From: Anaeromyxobacter sp. Fw109-5
Lineage (GTDB): Bacteria > Myxococcota > Myxococcia > Myxococcales > Anaeromyxobacteraceae
Reading direction: 5' to 3'
Length of the DNA: 64,000 nucleotides
Assembly: GCF_000017505.1 (NCBI RefSeq)
Contig: NC_009675.1
Location: 1,116,001-1,180,000 of the forward strand
Positions 46,701 through 54,756 of the stretch are shown here, in pieces (position 1 is the stretch's first letter; every line of letters starts with the position of its first letter). The position numbers were made by a program, and so were the translations under genes. Under the pieces are notes generated by a model. That model searched no databases and had not been told where the DNA came from. It saw nothing but the letters and a program-made list of their open reading frames with translations.

Positions 46701-46843
46701 TGGTCGCCGGCATGACCATCGGCACGGCGTTCACGCTGTTCTTCGTGCCCGCCATCTACCTCCTCATCGCCCGGGATCACCGGGCGGACCAGAAGAGCGG
46801 CGCGCGCGCGCCCGCCGCCGCGCCGGCGGCCAGCGGAGGCTAG
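43730..46843 (+). CDS. RND multidrug efflux permease (HAE1/AcrB-like)
   Basis: A 1037-residue inner-membrane proton/drug antiporter. Helix 1 is RRPVIAIVVSLVIVIAGLQAM, the HAE1 start. Twelve helices in two halves enclose two large periplasmic loops. The proton-relay aspartates are in helix 4 (VGLVVDDAIVVVENV), and helix 10 ends with the Lys-containing GLVSKNGILIVEFAN. Family motifs such as RLGDVASVVLG and MTSVATVLGHFPL are present. It forms a tripartite pump with the adaptor upstream and the TolC-like channel. It is a drug-type, not metal-type (HME), permease by its overall motifs. The last four bases overlap the convergent MocR gene. Confidence 0.95.
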   Translation: MRFTDLFIRRPVIAIVVSLVIVIAGLQAMRSLNARQYPRSENAQIIVTTSYVGANAELVRGFITTPLERVISSADGVDYIESESKQNLSTIRARLRLNHDATRALSEISAKVDQVRGDLPPEAEVPVLTVESADSEFASAYLSFSSDILKQNEITDYLVRVIQPRLSAIEGVQRADILGARTFAMRIWLKPDRMASLNVSPAQVREALARNNYQAAVGQTKGSLVQVNLTTNTDLRSVREFEQLPVREQDGAIVRLGDVASVVLGAEDYDAAVNFTGQTAVFIGVWALPNANSLDVIERVRAEMDSLQKEIPSQIQGRVAFDATSYVRDAITEVERTLAETLLIVVIVIFLFLGSLRSVLVPVVAIPVSLIGAVFLMQAFGFTVNLLTLLAIVLSVGLVVDDAIVVVENVERHLREGMKPVDAAIRGARELVGPIIAMTITLAAVYTPIAFQGGLTGALFREFALTLSGAVAISGVVALTLSPVMSAFLLRQGREERGLAGRINRGFDRLRATYSRHLDVGLRSRGAIYAAWIAVSALTLLMFTQVPKELAPTEDQGYVFGVVNTPANSTLDQITPSTREVNRTVMAMPESEFTFQITFPNGGFWGVVFEPWEKRDRTAFELLQEIQGRVSSIAGIQTFPILPPALPGGGQFPVEFVIASTAESAEILQFAKQLQERATASGMFAFPPLIDVKLDQPSSEIEIDREKVAELGLDLRTVGQDLGSALGGDYVNRFSIGGRSYKVIPQLVRSERLNPEQLKDIYVTGPAGQLVSLASIATLRDTVTPRTLNRFQQLNAVKISGVAIRPLDQALGFLEDEASRILPEGYTLDYTGESRQLRTEGDRFLPAFLLAVVLIFLVLAAQFNSFRDPFVILAGSVPLGMFGAVVMMFLKMPNPNLPFFTDGWTTTLNVYSQVGLVTLIGLVSKNGILIVEFANKLQEQGHTKLDAVREAAATRLRPILMTSVATVLGHFPLTLVSGPGAEARNSIGLVLVAGMTIGTAFTLFFVPAIYLLIARDHRADQKSGARAPAAAPAASGG

Positions 46844-48339
46844 CGGACGTGACGGCCGGCGCCGCCACGCACCGGCAGCGACTGCGCGAGGCGCCTCGCG
46901 GCCTCGCGCAGCTCGCGCTCCGCGAGCCGGGCGAACCCCGCGCGCAGCGCGGCCGGGGGCCGGCCGTGGAAGGTGAACTCGCTCGCCGGCCTGAAGCCGA
47001 CGCCGCGTTCCCGGGCGGCCGCCGCCCAGAGGTCCACGTCGACGTCGGGCGCCGCGCGGCACCACAGCGCCAGGCCGCCCGCCGGCACGGAGAACGCGAG
47101 CGCGCCCCCCAGCTCCTCCCGGAGGGCCTCGGCGAGCACGTCGCGGCGGGTCGCGTACGCGCGGCGCATGCGCCACACGTGCTGCTGGATCTCGCCGTCC
47201 TCGAGGAGCTCGGCGAGGGCCAGCTCCATCGGCCGGTCTCCCTGCCCGTCGACGTAGCGCCGATGGTCGGCGAGGCAGCGCACGACCTCCTCGGGCGCCT
47301 CGACGTAGCCGATGCGCAGCGCGGGTGCGAGCACCTTGGAGAGGGTCCCCACGTACACGACGACGCCGGCGGGGTCGTTGCTGGCGAGCGGCAGCACGGG
47401 CCGGCCGTCGTAGTGGAAGTCGCCGTCGTAGTCGTCCTCGACCAGGACGATGCGCTCGGCCGCGGCGAGCTTCAGCAGGGCCAGGCGCCTGCCCGCGGGG
47501 AGCGTGGCGGTGGTCGGGAGCTGGTGCTGGGGCGTGAGGTAGACGGCGCGCACGCGCTCGCGCCGGGTGAGCGCCTCGAGGACGTCCACCCGGAGCCCCT
47601 CGCCGTCCAGCGGGACCGGCACCAGGCGGGCGCCGACGGCGCGGAACGCCTCCCAGGCGGGCGTGTAGCCGAGCTCCTCCACCGCCACGACGTCGCCGGG
47701 CCGCACGAGGGCCCGCGCCACGAGCGCGAGCGCGTGCTGGCTCCCGCGCGTGACGATGAGCCTGGAGGGATCGGGATCCAGGCCGCGGGTGGAGCGGAGC
47801 ATCGCGCCGAGCGCCACGCGCAGGCGCTCCTCTCCGAACGGCTCGCAGTAGTCGAGGATGCCGGGCCGCCGGAGGGCGCGGCGGTGGGCGCGGGCGATCG
47901 CGTGGACCGGGACGAGGTGGAGGTCGGGGACGCCGCCGCTGAGCTCGAGGGCGCCGGGCCCGGCGGGCAGGCGGCGAGCGCGCGGGCGCGGTCCGGGCTC
48001 GAAGGCGTAGCCGGCGCGACGGCCGCCGCCGCTCGCCTCGCGGCGGGCGACCCGCGCGCGCAGGGCGACCGGGATCTCGCTCGAGACGTACGTGCCCCGG
48101 TTCGGCGAGGCGTCGACCCACCCCTCCGAGGCGAGCTCCCCGTAGGCGGCCAGCACCGTGTTCCGGTGGACGCGTAGCGTGCGCGAGAGCTCGCGCGTGC
48201 CGGGGAGTCGCTCCCCGGGGCGCAGCCGCCCGGCGGCGATGTGGGCCGCGATCGCGCGCGCGATCTGGGCCACGACCGGGGCGGCGTCGTCGCGGTCGAC
48301 GGCGAGGGTCAGGTTCCAGCTCCGCACCGGCACATGCAT
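46840..48339 (-). CDS. MocR/PdxR-family regulator (GntR HTH + aminotransferase-like domain)
   Basis: A 499-residue chimera of a GntR winged helix (residues about 10-80: IARAIAAHIAAGRLRPGERLPGTRELSRTLRVHRNTVLAAYGELASEG, part) and a fold-type I aminotransferase domain. The PLP lysine is in VGTLSKVLAPALRIGY, with YDGDFHYDG and HQLPTTATLPAGRRL typical of MocR proteins. Such regulators sense PLP, GABA or related amino compounds. It is divergent from the membrane-protein/kinase pair at 48413, with a palindrome between them, so it probably controls both transcripts. It converges on the RND gene with a 4-bp tail overlap. Confidence 0.93.
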   Translation of the reverse strand: MHVPVRSWNLTLAVDRDDAAPVVAQIARAIAAHIAAGRLRPGERLPGTRELSRTLRVHRNTVLAAYGELASEGWVDASPNRGTYVSSEIPVALRARVARREASGGGRRAGYAFEPGPRPRARRLPAGPGALELSGGVPDLHLVPVHAIARAHRRALRRPGILDYCEPFGEERLRVALGAMLRSTRGLDPDPSRLIVTRGSQHALALVARALVRPGDVVAVEELGYTPAWEAFRAVGARLVPVPLDGEGLRVDVLEALTRRERVRAVYLTPQHQLPTTATLPAGRRLALLKLAAAERIVLVEDDYDGDFHYDGRPVLPLASNDPAGVVVYVGTLSKVLAPALRIGYVEAPEEVVRCLADHRRYVDGQGDRPMELALAELLEDGEIQQHVWRMRRAYATRRDVLAEALREELGGALAFSVPAGGLALWCRAAPDVDVDLWAAAARERGVGFRPASEFTFHGRPPAALRAGFARLAERELREAARRLAQSLPVRGGAGRHVR

Positions 48340-48349
48340 AAAGTCGGAT

Positions 48350-48371
48350 CCGGTACTTTTTCAAGTACCGG
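48350..48371. promoter_or_regulatory. Perfect palindrome, probable MocR operator
   Basis: CCGGTACTT and AAGTACCGG form a 9-bp perfect inverted repeat with a TTTC spacer. It begins 11 bp before the MocR start codon and ends 41 bp before the divergent gene. It is one of the few A/T-containing patches in the area. Position and symmetry suggest the MocR operator. Confidence 0.6.
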
Positions 48372-48412
48372 CGCCATCGCATCTTCCCGGCGGATCCACC
48401 GGAGGAGAGACG

Positions 48413-48787
48413 ATGGCTCGAGAGGAGTGCTCCCCGCACGAGCACGCGCCCAGCTTCGAGGCGGCGCGTCGTTGGCGCGCCTGGCGGGAGTGGCCGGGCT
48501 TCATGGGGCTCGCGACCGGCTTCGCCCTGTGGGCGTTCGTCGTGACCGGCGTGCTCGCGCCGCTCGCGGACGCGCTGGCGCGGTTCCGCTCGCCAGCGCT
48601 CGCCCCGCAGCCCGGCTGCGTGGTGCCCGGCGACGCCCCTTTCATGGACGAGCCCTCCTGGGCGCCGCACCCCCGTGCATCCGTGCTCGCCCGGCGCGCA
48701 ACTTCGTGCATCCCGGCCGCGCCCTCGCGCGACGAAGATCCTTCGCGAGCCGCAGCGCAGCGGCCGAGCCGAGGAAGGCCGACATGA
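48413..48787 (+). CDS. Small one-helix membrane protein, coupled to kinase gene
   Basis: A 124-residue protein starting at ATG 48413 with GGAGGAGAG. The N-terminus MAREECSPHEHAPSFEAARRW is polar. A membrane helix follows (about residues 37-57, LATGFALWAFVVTGVLAPLAD) after an aromatic WREWPGF motif; the rest is proline/alanine-rich with three cysteines. The stop overlaps the start of the DUF2917-kinase by four bases (ATGA). No family is recognised. It may be the membrane-bound input partner of that soluble kinase. Confidence 0.65.
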   Translation: MAREECSPHEHAPSFEAARRWRAWREWPGFMGLATGFALWAFVVTGVLAPLADALARFRSPALAPQPGCVVPGDAPFMDEPSWAPHPRASVLARRATSCIPAAPSRDEDPSRAAAQRPSRGRPT

Positions 48788-49752
48788 CCGGGAACGCCAG
48801 GACCACACCGCCCCAGGGCGCCGCCGCTGGGACGAGGGAGCTCGTCGAGAACGGGACCACGAGCTTCCCGCGTCGCAAGGCCCCCGTCGTCGTGCGGGTG
48901 GAGCGCGGGACCGTGCTCGTCACGCGCGAGGGGGATCTGGACGACCACGTCCTCGAGGCGGGCGACGAGCTCGTGCTCCCGCCCGGCGGGCTCGCCGTGG
49001 GCTGGGCGTTCACGGCCGCCACGATCTCGGTGCGCGAGGACCGCCGCCGCGACCGCGCGCGCCAGGGGAGCGCGCCGGAGCTGCCGCGCGCCTGGGACGT
49101 CGAGGCGCTCGGGATGACGGTGGCGCACGAGCTCAAGAACCCGCTCACCGGCGTGAAGGCGCTCGTCCAGCTCGGCCTGCGCAACCCCGCGGAGGCGCGC
49201 TCCCACGAGCGCCTCGCGCTGCTCGAGCGGGAGATCACGCGCATGCAACGGATCCTGCAGCGGCACCTCTCGTCGTCGCGGCGTCAGCTCACCCGCGCGC
49301 CCGTGGCGCTCGGGCCGCTCGTCGCCGACGCGCTGGCCGTGCTCTCGGCGCGGGCGGACGAGGCGCGCGTTCGCCTGGTCTGGCGCGGGGACGCCACGGT
49401 CGAGGCCGATCCGCTCCGGCTCGAGGAGGCCCTCGTGAACCTCGTCGCGAACGCCATCGAGGCGACGCCGCGGGGCGGGGAGGTGGTGGTCGAGGTGCTC
49501 CAGCAGGGGGACAGCGCCGAGATCGCGGTCCGCGACACCGGCCGCGGGATGCGGCCCGAGACGCTCCGGCGCGTCGGCACGCCCTTCTTCACCACGCGCG
49601 AGGACGGGACGGGGCTCGGCGTGGCGCTGGCGCGCTCCGCCTTCGCCGAGCACGGCGGCTCCCTGCGCTACGAGAGCGCGCCGGGGAAGGGGACGACCGT
49701 CAGGGCGACGCTCCCGGCGCGACCGGCGCTGGAGGCGACCGCGGCGTCGTAG
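48784..49752 (+). CDS. DUF2917-histidine kinase fusion
   Basis: A 322-residue soluble kinase. Residues 18-85 form a DUF2917-type beta domain (RELVENGTTSFPRRKAPVVV, RGTVLVTREGDLDDHVLEAGDELVLPPGGLAVGWAF in part). This is followed directly by HisKA with His-115 in TVAHELKNPLTG and a full HATPase_c domain (N box NLVANAIEATP, DTGRGM, PFFTTREDGTGLGV). The catalytic half is nearly the same as in the kinase at 34973, including VKALVQLGLRNPAEA, but the sensor membrane domain has been replaced. DUF2917 usually occurs alone. It may be membrane-recruited by the small protein encoded just upstream. Its last 53 bases overlap the convergent sulfatase-fold gene. Confidence 0.82.
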   Translation: MTGNARTTPPQGAAAGTRELVENGTTSFPRRKAPVVVRVERGTVLVTREGDLDDHVLEAGDELVLPPGGLAVGWAFTAATISVREDRRRDRARQGSAPELPRAWDVEALGMTVAHELKNPLTGVKALVQLGLRNPAEARSHERLALLEREITRMQRILQRHLSSSRRQLTRAPVALGPLVADALAVLSARADEARVRLVWRGDATVEADPLRLEEALVNLVANAIEATPRGGEVVVEVLQQGDSAEIAVRDTGRGMRPETLRRVGTPFFTTREDGTGLGVALARSAFAEHGGSLRYESAPGKGTTVRATLPARPALEATAAS

Positions 49753-51622
49753 CGGCGAGCATCCAGCGGAAGAGGTCCTGGTTCACCTCGGCGCGCGAGA
49801 CGGCGAGCTCGCGCGCGGCGTGCTCGGCGAGGGCGTCGCATCGCTCCGGCGCTACCGGCTCGCCCGAGGAGGCGTCGAGGCAAGCCGGCGATCCCCAGCG
49901 CCGCTCGGCGCCGAGCCACACCAGGGCTTCCGACACGGCGGAGCCGTCCGGGAGGATCACCGGGCGGGCGGGCCCGGACACGAGGCTGCGCCCGTGGAAG
50001 AAGGTCCGCTCCCGTGGGAGGCCGAGCAGGTCCGCGATGGTCGGCGCGACGTCCAGCTGACCCGCCGGAGCGTGGCGCACCTCCGCGACCCGCCCGAAGG
50101 GGAGGCGCACGAGGAGCGGGACGCGCGCCTCGTGCAGGAGCCACACGTCGGCGCGGGTCTCCGGGAGCCCGAGCAGCGCCGTGCCCGAGGCGCGGCGCGT
50201 CACGCCGTGGTGGTCGCCGTAGACCACGAGCACGGAGCGCTCGAGCACGCCGGAGGCGCGCAGCCGGTCGACGAGGGTGCCCAGGGCGGCGTCGGTGAAG
50301 CGCGCGGAGTTCAGGTAGTAGCCGACCTCTGTCCCCTCCAGCGCGCCCAGCGCGAGCGTCCGCGGGAGGTTCGGGTCGACGAAAGGGGCGTGGTTCGACA
50401 GGGTGACGAGCACGGCGTAGAACGGCTCCGGCAGCGCCGACAGCCGCTCCGCCGCCTGCTCGAAGAAGCGCGCGTCCGAGAGGCCGAGCCCGATCACCGG
50501 GCCTCGATCGAAGTCGCGGATGCTGAGGAAGCGCTCGTACCCCATCGCCGGGTACATGCGATCGCGGTTCCAGAAGTTGGGCCAGTTCGCGTGCATCGCC
50601 ACCGTGGCGTAGCCGGCCTCCCGCAGCAGCTCGGGGAGACACCGGAAGTCCGCGTCGTAGCGCTCGGTGAACACGGCTCCGGTCTCGAGGGGATAGAGCG
50701 AGCAGCCCGCGAGCAGCTCCGCGTCCGACGTGGTGCCCTGGCGGATCTGCGAGAAGGCGTGGGTGAAGGTGAGGCTCTCGCGCGCGAGCCGATCCAGGTG
50801 CGGGGTCACGAGCGCGCCGCCCACGCGCCGCCCCGTGGCGAACGCCTGGAACGACTCGAGCTGCACCACGATGACGTTCCGGCCGCGCTGCGTCCCGGTC
50901 AGCGGGCCCGAGGGCGTCGCCCGCTCGCGGTGGTACGCGAGCGCCTCGGGCAGGGAGGCGCGCCCGGAGCGATCGAGGCGGCGCCGTACGAAGGTGGCGA
51001 CGTCGAAGAGCTGGTACCCGATCACGTTCAGCTCCGCGGCGACCTCGCCTCGTGACACCCCGAGCCGGCGCGGGCCGGTCAGCGGGCGGTCGAGCAGCGG
51101 CAGCGCGGGCAGGGTGAAGAGGAGCGCGCCCGACAGCGCGAGCGCGTTCGCGTGCCGCCGCGAAGCCGGGCGCGGGCCTCCCCGCGCCAGCGCGGCCGCC
51201 ACCGCGAGCGCCGCGACGTCCGCCCAGAGGAGCACGTCCGAGGGGTGCAACAGCGCCGCGATCGCTCCTCCCACGCGGGTCGCCTGCGCGGCGAACGCGA
51301 GCGCGGCCACCGAGGCCAGCTCCGAGAACTGCCGGTGGTAGAGGAGGTGGACGTGGTGGACCGCGGTGAGGGCGCCGTCGGCGAGGGCCAGCGCGACGAG
51401 CTGCGCGCGCCCTCGACGCCGGACCGCCACGCCCAGGACGAGCATCGCGACGGCCACGCTCGCCGCGACGGCGCTCCAGCGCACGGGAGCGTCGCCCTGC
51501 AGGGGAGGCGACCACAGGAGCTGCTTAGCGACGAGCCAGGCCCCGACCGCCGCCGGCGCGAGGGCGCGGCGAGCGGCGCGAAGGAGCGCGGAGGCGCCCG
51601 TCGCGGCGGGAGTCTGCTTCAC
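49700..51622 (-). CDS. LTA-synthase-like sulfatase-fold membrane enzyme
   Basis: A 640-residue protein with five or six N-terminal helices (residues 20-180) and a large periplasmic sulfatase/alkaline-phosphatase-fold domain. Metal ligands typical of LtaS/MdoB are visible: Glu-256 in VVQLESFQAF, the catalytic Thr-297/298 in RQGTTSDAELLAG, and VVYGDHHG for the Asp-His pair. In Gram-negatives such enzymes transfer phosphoglycerol or phosphoethanolamine to periplasmic glucans or envelope glycans, since lipoteichoic acid is absent. The start is GTG 51622. It overlaps the convergent kinase gene by 53 bp at the 3' end. Confidence 0.85.
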   Translation of the reverse strand: MKQTPAATGASALLRAARRALAPAAVGAWLVAKQLLWSPPLQGDAPVRWSAVAASVAVAMLVLGVAVRRRGRAQLVALALADGALTAVHHVHLLYHRQFSELASVAALAFAAQATRVGGAIAALLHPSDVLLWADVAALAVAAALARGGPRPASRRHANALALSGALLFTLPALPLLDRPLTGPRRLGVSRGEVAAELNVIGYQLFDVATFVRRRLDRSGRASLPEALAYHRERATPSGPLTGTQRGRNVIVVQLESFQAFATGRRVGGALVTPHLDRLARESLTFTHAFSQIRQGTTSDAELLAGCSLYPLETGAVFTERYDADFRCLPELLREAGYATVAMHANWPNFWNRDRMYPAMGYERFLSIRDFDRGPVIGLGLSDARFFEQAAERLSALPEPFYAVLVTLSNHAPFVDPNLPRTLALGALEGTEVGYYLNSARFTDAALGTLVDRLRASGVLERSVLVVYGDHHGVTRRASGTALLGLPETRADVWLLHEARVPLLVRLPFGRVAEVRHAPAGQLDVAPTIADLLGLPRERTFFHGRSLVSGPARPVILPDGSAVSEALVWLGAERRWGSPACLDASSGEPVAPERCDALAEHAARELAVSRAEVNQDLFRWMLAATTPRSPPAPVAPGASP

Positions 51623-51725
51623 TCCCGGAGACTAGCCTGAGCAGCCGCCGGCGGCCCGCGCCGTGGCGCTGCACCTCCCGCCGGTGACGGCTCGCCGGTC
51701 TCACGCGCCTGCGGCGGCGAGGCGG

Positions 51726-52607
51726 TCACGCGCTCGCCGGGACCACCGCGACCGCGAGCGGGGACGTCGCCGCGAGCTCCCGCCCGATGCTCGGCAGGAG
51801 CATGCGGTCCACCCCGGTGCGCCGCCGCGCGCCGGCGACGATCAGCGGGGAGCGCTCTCGCTCGGCGAACGCGATCGCCTCGTCGATGACGTTCCCCTGC
51901 AGCACCGTGGTGGTGTCGGGCCGAAGGCCGGCGGCCGCGACCCAGGCGGCGAGCTCGGGCTCGCCGTATCGCACCTCGTCGAGCCGCGCGCGCTCCAGCG
52001 AGGCGCTGGGCATGAACGGCAGCCCTCGTCCCGCGGGGTCGCCCACCACGTGCACGAGCGCCAGCTTCCGTCCCGTGTGCCTCGCCAGCGCGCTCGCGAA
52101 GCGGCTCGCCTCGAGGGCGTCGTCGGCGAGGCTCGTGAGGGCCACGATCGGCCCGGGTCCGACGTCTCCGAGCCGGAGGTCGGGTGGGACGACGACGACC
52201 GGCGACGGCAGGTTGCGGAGCAGTCGGCGCGCGACGCGGCCGAGCCGGACGATGCGGTGTCCCTCGCGTGCCGCGGCGCGCCCGATGACCATCGCCTCTG
52301 CGCCGGCGGCCGCGCGCACGAACTCCAGGCTCCGCTCGGCGTTCACGGCCTGGACGATCTGGAGGTCGCCGAGCCACTCCGCGCGCCCCTCACGCAAGAG
52401 CGTGCGCTTCGCCTCCTCGCGCGCGGCGTCGATGACCTCGTCGAGGTGGTGGTAACGCAGCATCGTCCGCAGGTGCTCCTCCTCGAGCACGTGCACGGGC
52501 ACGAAGCGGTCCGCGCCCCCGGCGCCAGCGTTCGCCGCGAGCCACGCGGCGAACTGCAGGGCGCCGTGGCTCAGGGGGCGAAGGTCGATCCCGACGATCC
52601 AGTTCAT
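51726..52607 (-). CDS. Tandem universal stress protein (two UspA domains)
   Basis: A 293-residue cytosolic protein with two UspA domains. The first (1-145) ends GRAAAREGHRIVRLGRVARRLLRNLPSPVVVV, of the form G-x-A...G...; the second (about 150-293) ends VAGARRRTGVDRMLLPSIGRELAATSPLAVAVVP. Both keep a glycine-rich nucleotide-binding loop pattern, although the first is degenerate. Such proteins bind ATP and respond to starvation or oxidative stress. It stands alone between the sulfatase-fold gene and the sugar dehydrogenase gene. Confidence 0.88.
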   Translation of the reverse strand: MNWIVGIDLRPLSHGALQFAAWLAANAGAGGADRFVPVHVLEEEHLRTMLRYHHLDEVIDAAREEAKRTLLREGRAEWLGDLQIVQAVNAERSLEFVRAAAGAEAMVIGRAAAREGHRIVRLGRVARRLLRNLPSPVVVVPPDLRLGDVGPGPIVALTSLADDALEASRFASALARHTGRKLALVHVVGDPAGRGLPFMPSASLERARLDEVRYGEPELAAWVAAAGLRPDTTTVLQGNVIDEAIAFAERERSPLIVAGARRRTGVDRMLLPSIGRELAATSPLAVAVVPASA

Positions 52608-52723
52608 GGCGGCACTCCCCGCGGCGCTCGCTCGAACGCGCCGCTCCGCGCGTCGAGGATTGCGCCGTTCGGCTCGAGATCACAGCCGGTCAGATGGGCC
52701 GGTCGCCCGAGCCACCGGCCCGC

Positions 52724-53956
52724 TCAGCGGGGCGTCACCTTCAGCAGGCGCCCATTCCGGTCGTCCGTGAGGAGGTAGAGGGCGCCGTCCGGCCCTTGCA
52801 CCACCTCGCGGATGCGCGCGTTCTGGTCGGTGAGGAGCCGCTCCTCGCCGACGACCCGATCGCCCTCCACGACGAGCCGCACCAGCGCGCGGCTCGACAG
52901 CCCGCCGATGAAGAAGTTGCCGCGCCACTCCGGGAAGAGGTCCCCCGAGTAGATGGTCAGCCCGGAAGGAGAGATCACCGGATCCCAGTAGTACACGGGC
53001 TGCTCCATCCCGGGACCCTGCGTGGACTCGTGGATGCGCTCGCCCGAGTACTCCTCGCCGTAGCCGATGGTCGGCCAGCCGTAGTCCTTGCCCCGCTCTA
53101 TCAGGTTGAGCTCGTCGCCGCCCTGGGGGCCCATCTCGACGATCCACAGCCGGCCTCGCGCGTCCAGGTCCGCCGAGAGGATGTTGCGGTGGCCCGACGT
53201 CCAGATCTCGGGGCGAGCACCCGCGCGGCCCGCGAAGGGGTTGTCCTTGGGGACCGAGCCGTCGGGGAGGATACGGACGATCTTGCCCAGGTGGCTGCCC
53301 AGATCGCGCGCCTGCACGCGACCCGCCAGGATCGAGCGCTCGCCGAGGGTCACGAACAGCGTGCCGTCGGGCGCGAAGACCAGCCGCCCGCCCGCGTGCG
53401 CCGTCGAGTCCAGCGTCGGCTGCATCCGGAACACGATCTGCAGATCCTCGACGCGCGGCTGCGCGCCGTCGACCAGGCGGGCGCGCGCCACGGCGAGCCC
53501 GTTGCCGCCGTCGCGCGGCTCGTAATACGTCCAGTAGACGAGCCGGCTCTCCGCGTAGTCGGGGCCGAGCTCCACGTCGAGCAGGCCGCCCTGTCCGCGG
53601 CCGTCCACCCTCGGCAACCCCGAGATCGGCGGCGATCTCCTGCCGTCGGGAGCGACGATGTACAGCGCGCCCGAGGGCTTCTCCGTCACCAGCATGCGCC
53701 CGTCGGGGAGGAAGGCGATCGCCCACGGCTCGTCGAAGCCGGACGCGATCTCGGTGACCTCGAACGGCGTCTGCGACTTCACGGCGGGGGCGCGGGTCTG
53801 GCCGGGGAACGCGGGCTTGAACTCGGGGACGTTGGGGGGCGCGGTCTCGACCGGCGCTCCGCCGGTGGTGGTCGCCGGGACCTTGACCTCACCGTTGCAG
53901 CCCACTGGCAGCAGCAGGGCGAGCGCGAGCGCAGCGGCGTCGAGCGGGTGGCGCAT
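52724..53956 (-). CDS. PQQ-dependent sugar dehydrogenase (sorbosone dehydrogenase-like)
   Basis: A 410-residue secreted six-bladed beta-propeller of the glucose/sorbosone dehydrogenase (YliI/Asd) family. The signal peptide is residues 4-18, and LLPVGC at residue 20 looks like an imperfect lipobox, so a lipoprotein is likely. Motifs: FDEPWAIAFLPDGRMLVTEKPSG, GRGQGGLLDVELGPDYAESRLVYWTY in part, AHAGGRLVFAPDGTLFVTLGER, GHRNILSADLDARGRLWIVEMGPQGGDELN. These hold the catalytic His and PQQ/Ca2+ ligands of the family. It passes electrons to a cytochrome; a triheme cytochrome gene lies 105 bp upstream on the same strand. Confidence 0.88.
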   Translation of the reverse strand: MRHPLDAAALALALLLPVGCNGEVKVPATTTGGAPVETAPPNVPEFKPAFPGQTRAPAVKSQTPFEVTEIASGFDEPWAIAFLPDGRMLVTEKPSGALYIVAPDGRRSPPISGLPRVDGRGQGGLLDVELGPDYAESRLVYWTYYEPRDGGNGLAVARARLVDGAQPRVEDLQIVFRMQPTLDSTAHAGGRLVFAPDGTLFVTLGERSILAGRVQARDLGSHLGKIVRILPDGSVPKDNPFAGRAGARPEIWTSGHRNILSADLDARGRLWIVEMGPQGGDELNLIERGKDYGWPTIGYGEEYSGERIHESTQGPGMEQPVYYWDPVISPSGLTIYSGDLFPEWRGNFFIGGLSSRALVRLVVEGDRVVGEERLLTDQNARIREVVQGPDGALYLLTDDRNGRLLKVTPR

Positions 53957-54061
53957 GCGGGGGGCTCCTCCGATGACGCGGCGGTCGTGCCGGTCGTGCT
54001 CCCTCGCGCCTAACGGCGAGCTCGGGGTCGCGCAGCCGATTGCGCACCGGCGGGCCCCCGC

Positions 54062-54598
54062 TCAATCGAACGCGTGGCAGGCCAGGCAGAGCGGCTTCGG
54101 CGTGACGCGGGTCCCAGGGGGCGGCGCGGCCTGGGGTTCGCCCTCGGCCTCGAACGTCGCTCGATCTGCGGGGTTCACGGCTCGTTTCGGAGTCGCCCCC
54201 GGCGGCAGGGCGAGGTGATCCGCCCACGGCGACCGCGGGTCGTGGCAGGTCACGCACTGCACCCTTCCATCCGGCAGGAACACGCCGCGGCGCACGACCT
54301 CGACGGCGGGCCGGAGGCTGCCGCCTCTCGCGGCGGCCGCGCCGTAGTCCGCGCCGACGGGGTGCGAGCTCGTGCCGGCATGCCCGGCGCCGTGGCACGA
54401 GACGCAATCCGCCACGAGCGCGGCGTCCGCCGCGAGGGTGCTGAGCGCGCAGCCTCCCGCGTCACCGGAAGGTCCAGCCGCTCCCTGGGCGCCCGTCTGT
54501 CCGGCGGCAGGGCTTGCCGCCGCCGGGATCTGCGCCGGGGTCCCGGCGAGGGGGACGATCGCCGTCAGGAGGAACGCGAGCGCCGTCACGCAACTCAC
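54062..54598 (-). CDS. Triheme c-type cytochrome, periplasmic
   Basis: A 178-residue protein with three CxxCH haem sites: CVSCH (65-69), CVTCH (115-119) and CLACH (171-175). The start is GTG 54598, giving a hydrophobic signal (residues 4-19, VTALAFLLTAIVPLAGT). A Gly/Ala/Ser-rich linker separates the signal from the first haem. HPVGADY and VQCVTCHDPRSPW resemble NapC/NrfH-associated or doubled-CXXCH cytochrome modules. It may take electrons from the sugar dehydrogenase encoded next. Many multiheme cytochromes are expected in Anaeromyxobacter-like organisms. Confidence 0.85.
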   Translation of the reverse strand: MSCVTALAFLLTAIVPLAGTPAQIPAAASPAAGQTGAQGAAGPSGDAGGCALSTLAADAALVADCVSCHGAGHAGTSSHPVGADYGAAAARGGSLRPAVEVVRRGVFLPDGRVQCVTCHDPRSPWADHLALPPGATPKRAVNPADRATFEAEGEPQAAPPPGTRVTPKPLCLACHAFD

Positions 54599-54756
54599 GA
54601 CGTAGCCATGGCCGGCCGCGGGCGAACCGGCCCGCCCGGAATCGGCGGCTGGTGGGGGCCCGTGCGGCGCCGTGCCGCCGAGGGCGCCCGGGAGTGCGCG
54701 GTATCCCGCGTGGTACGCTCCCCGCCGCCGCGGGAACGCCGGCGGCGAGGCCCCGA

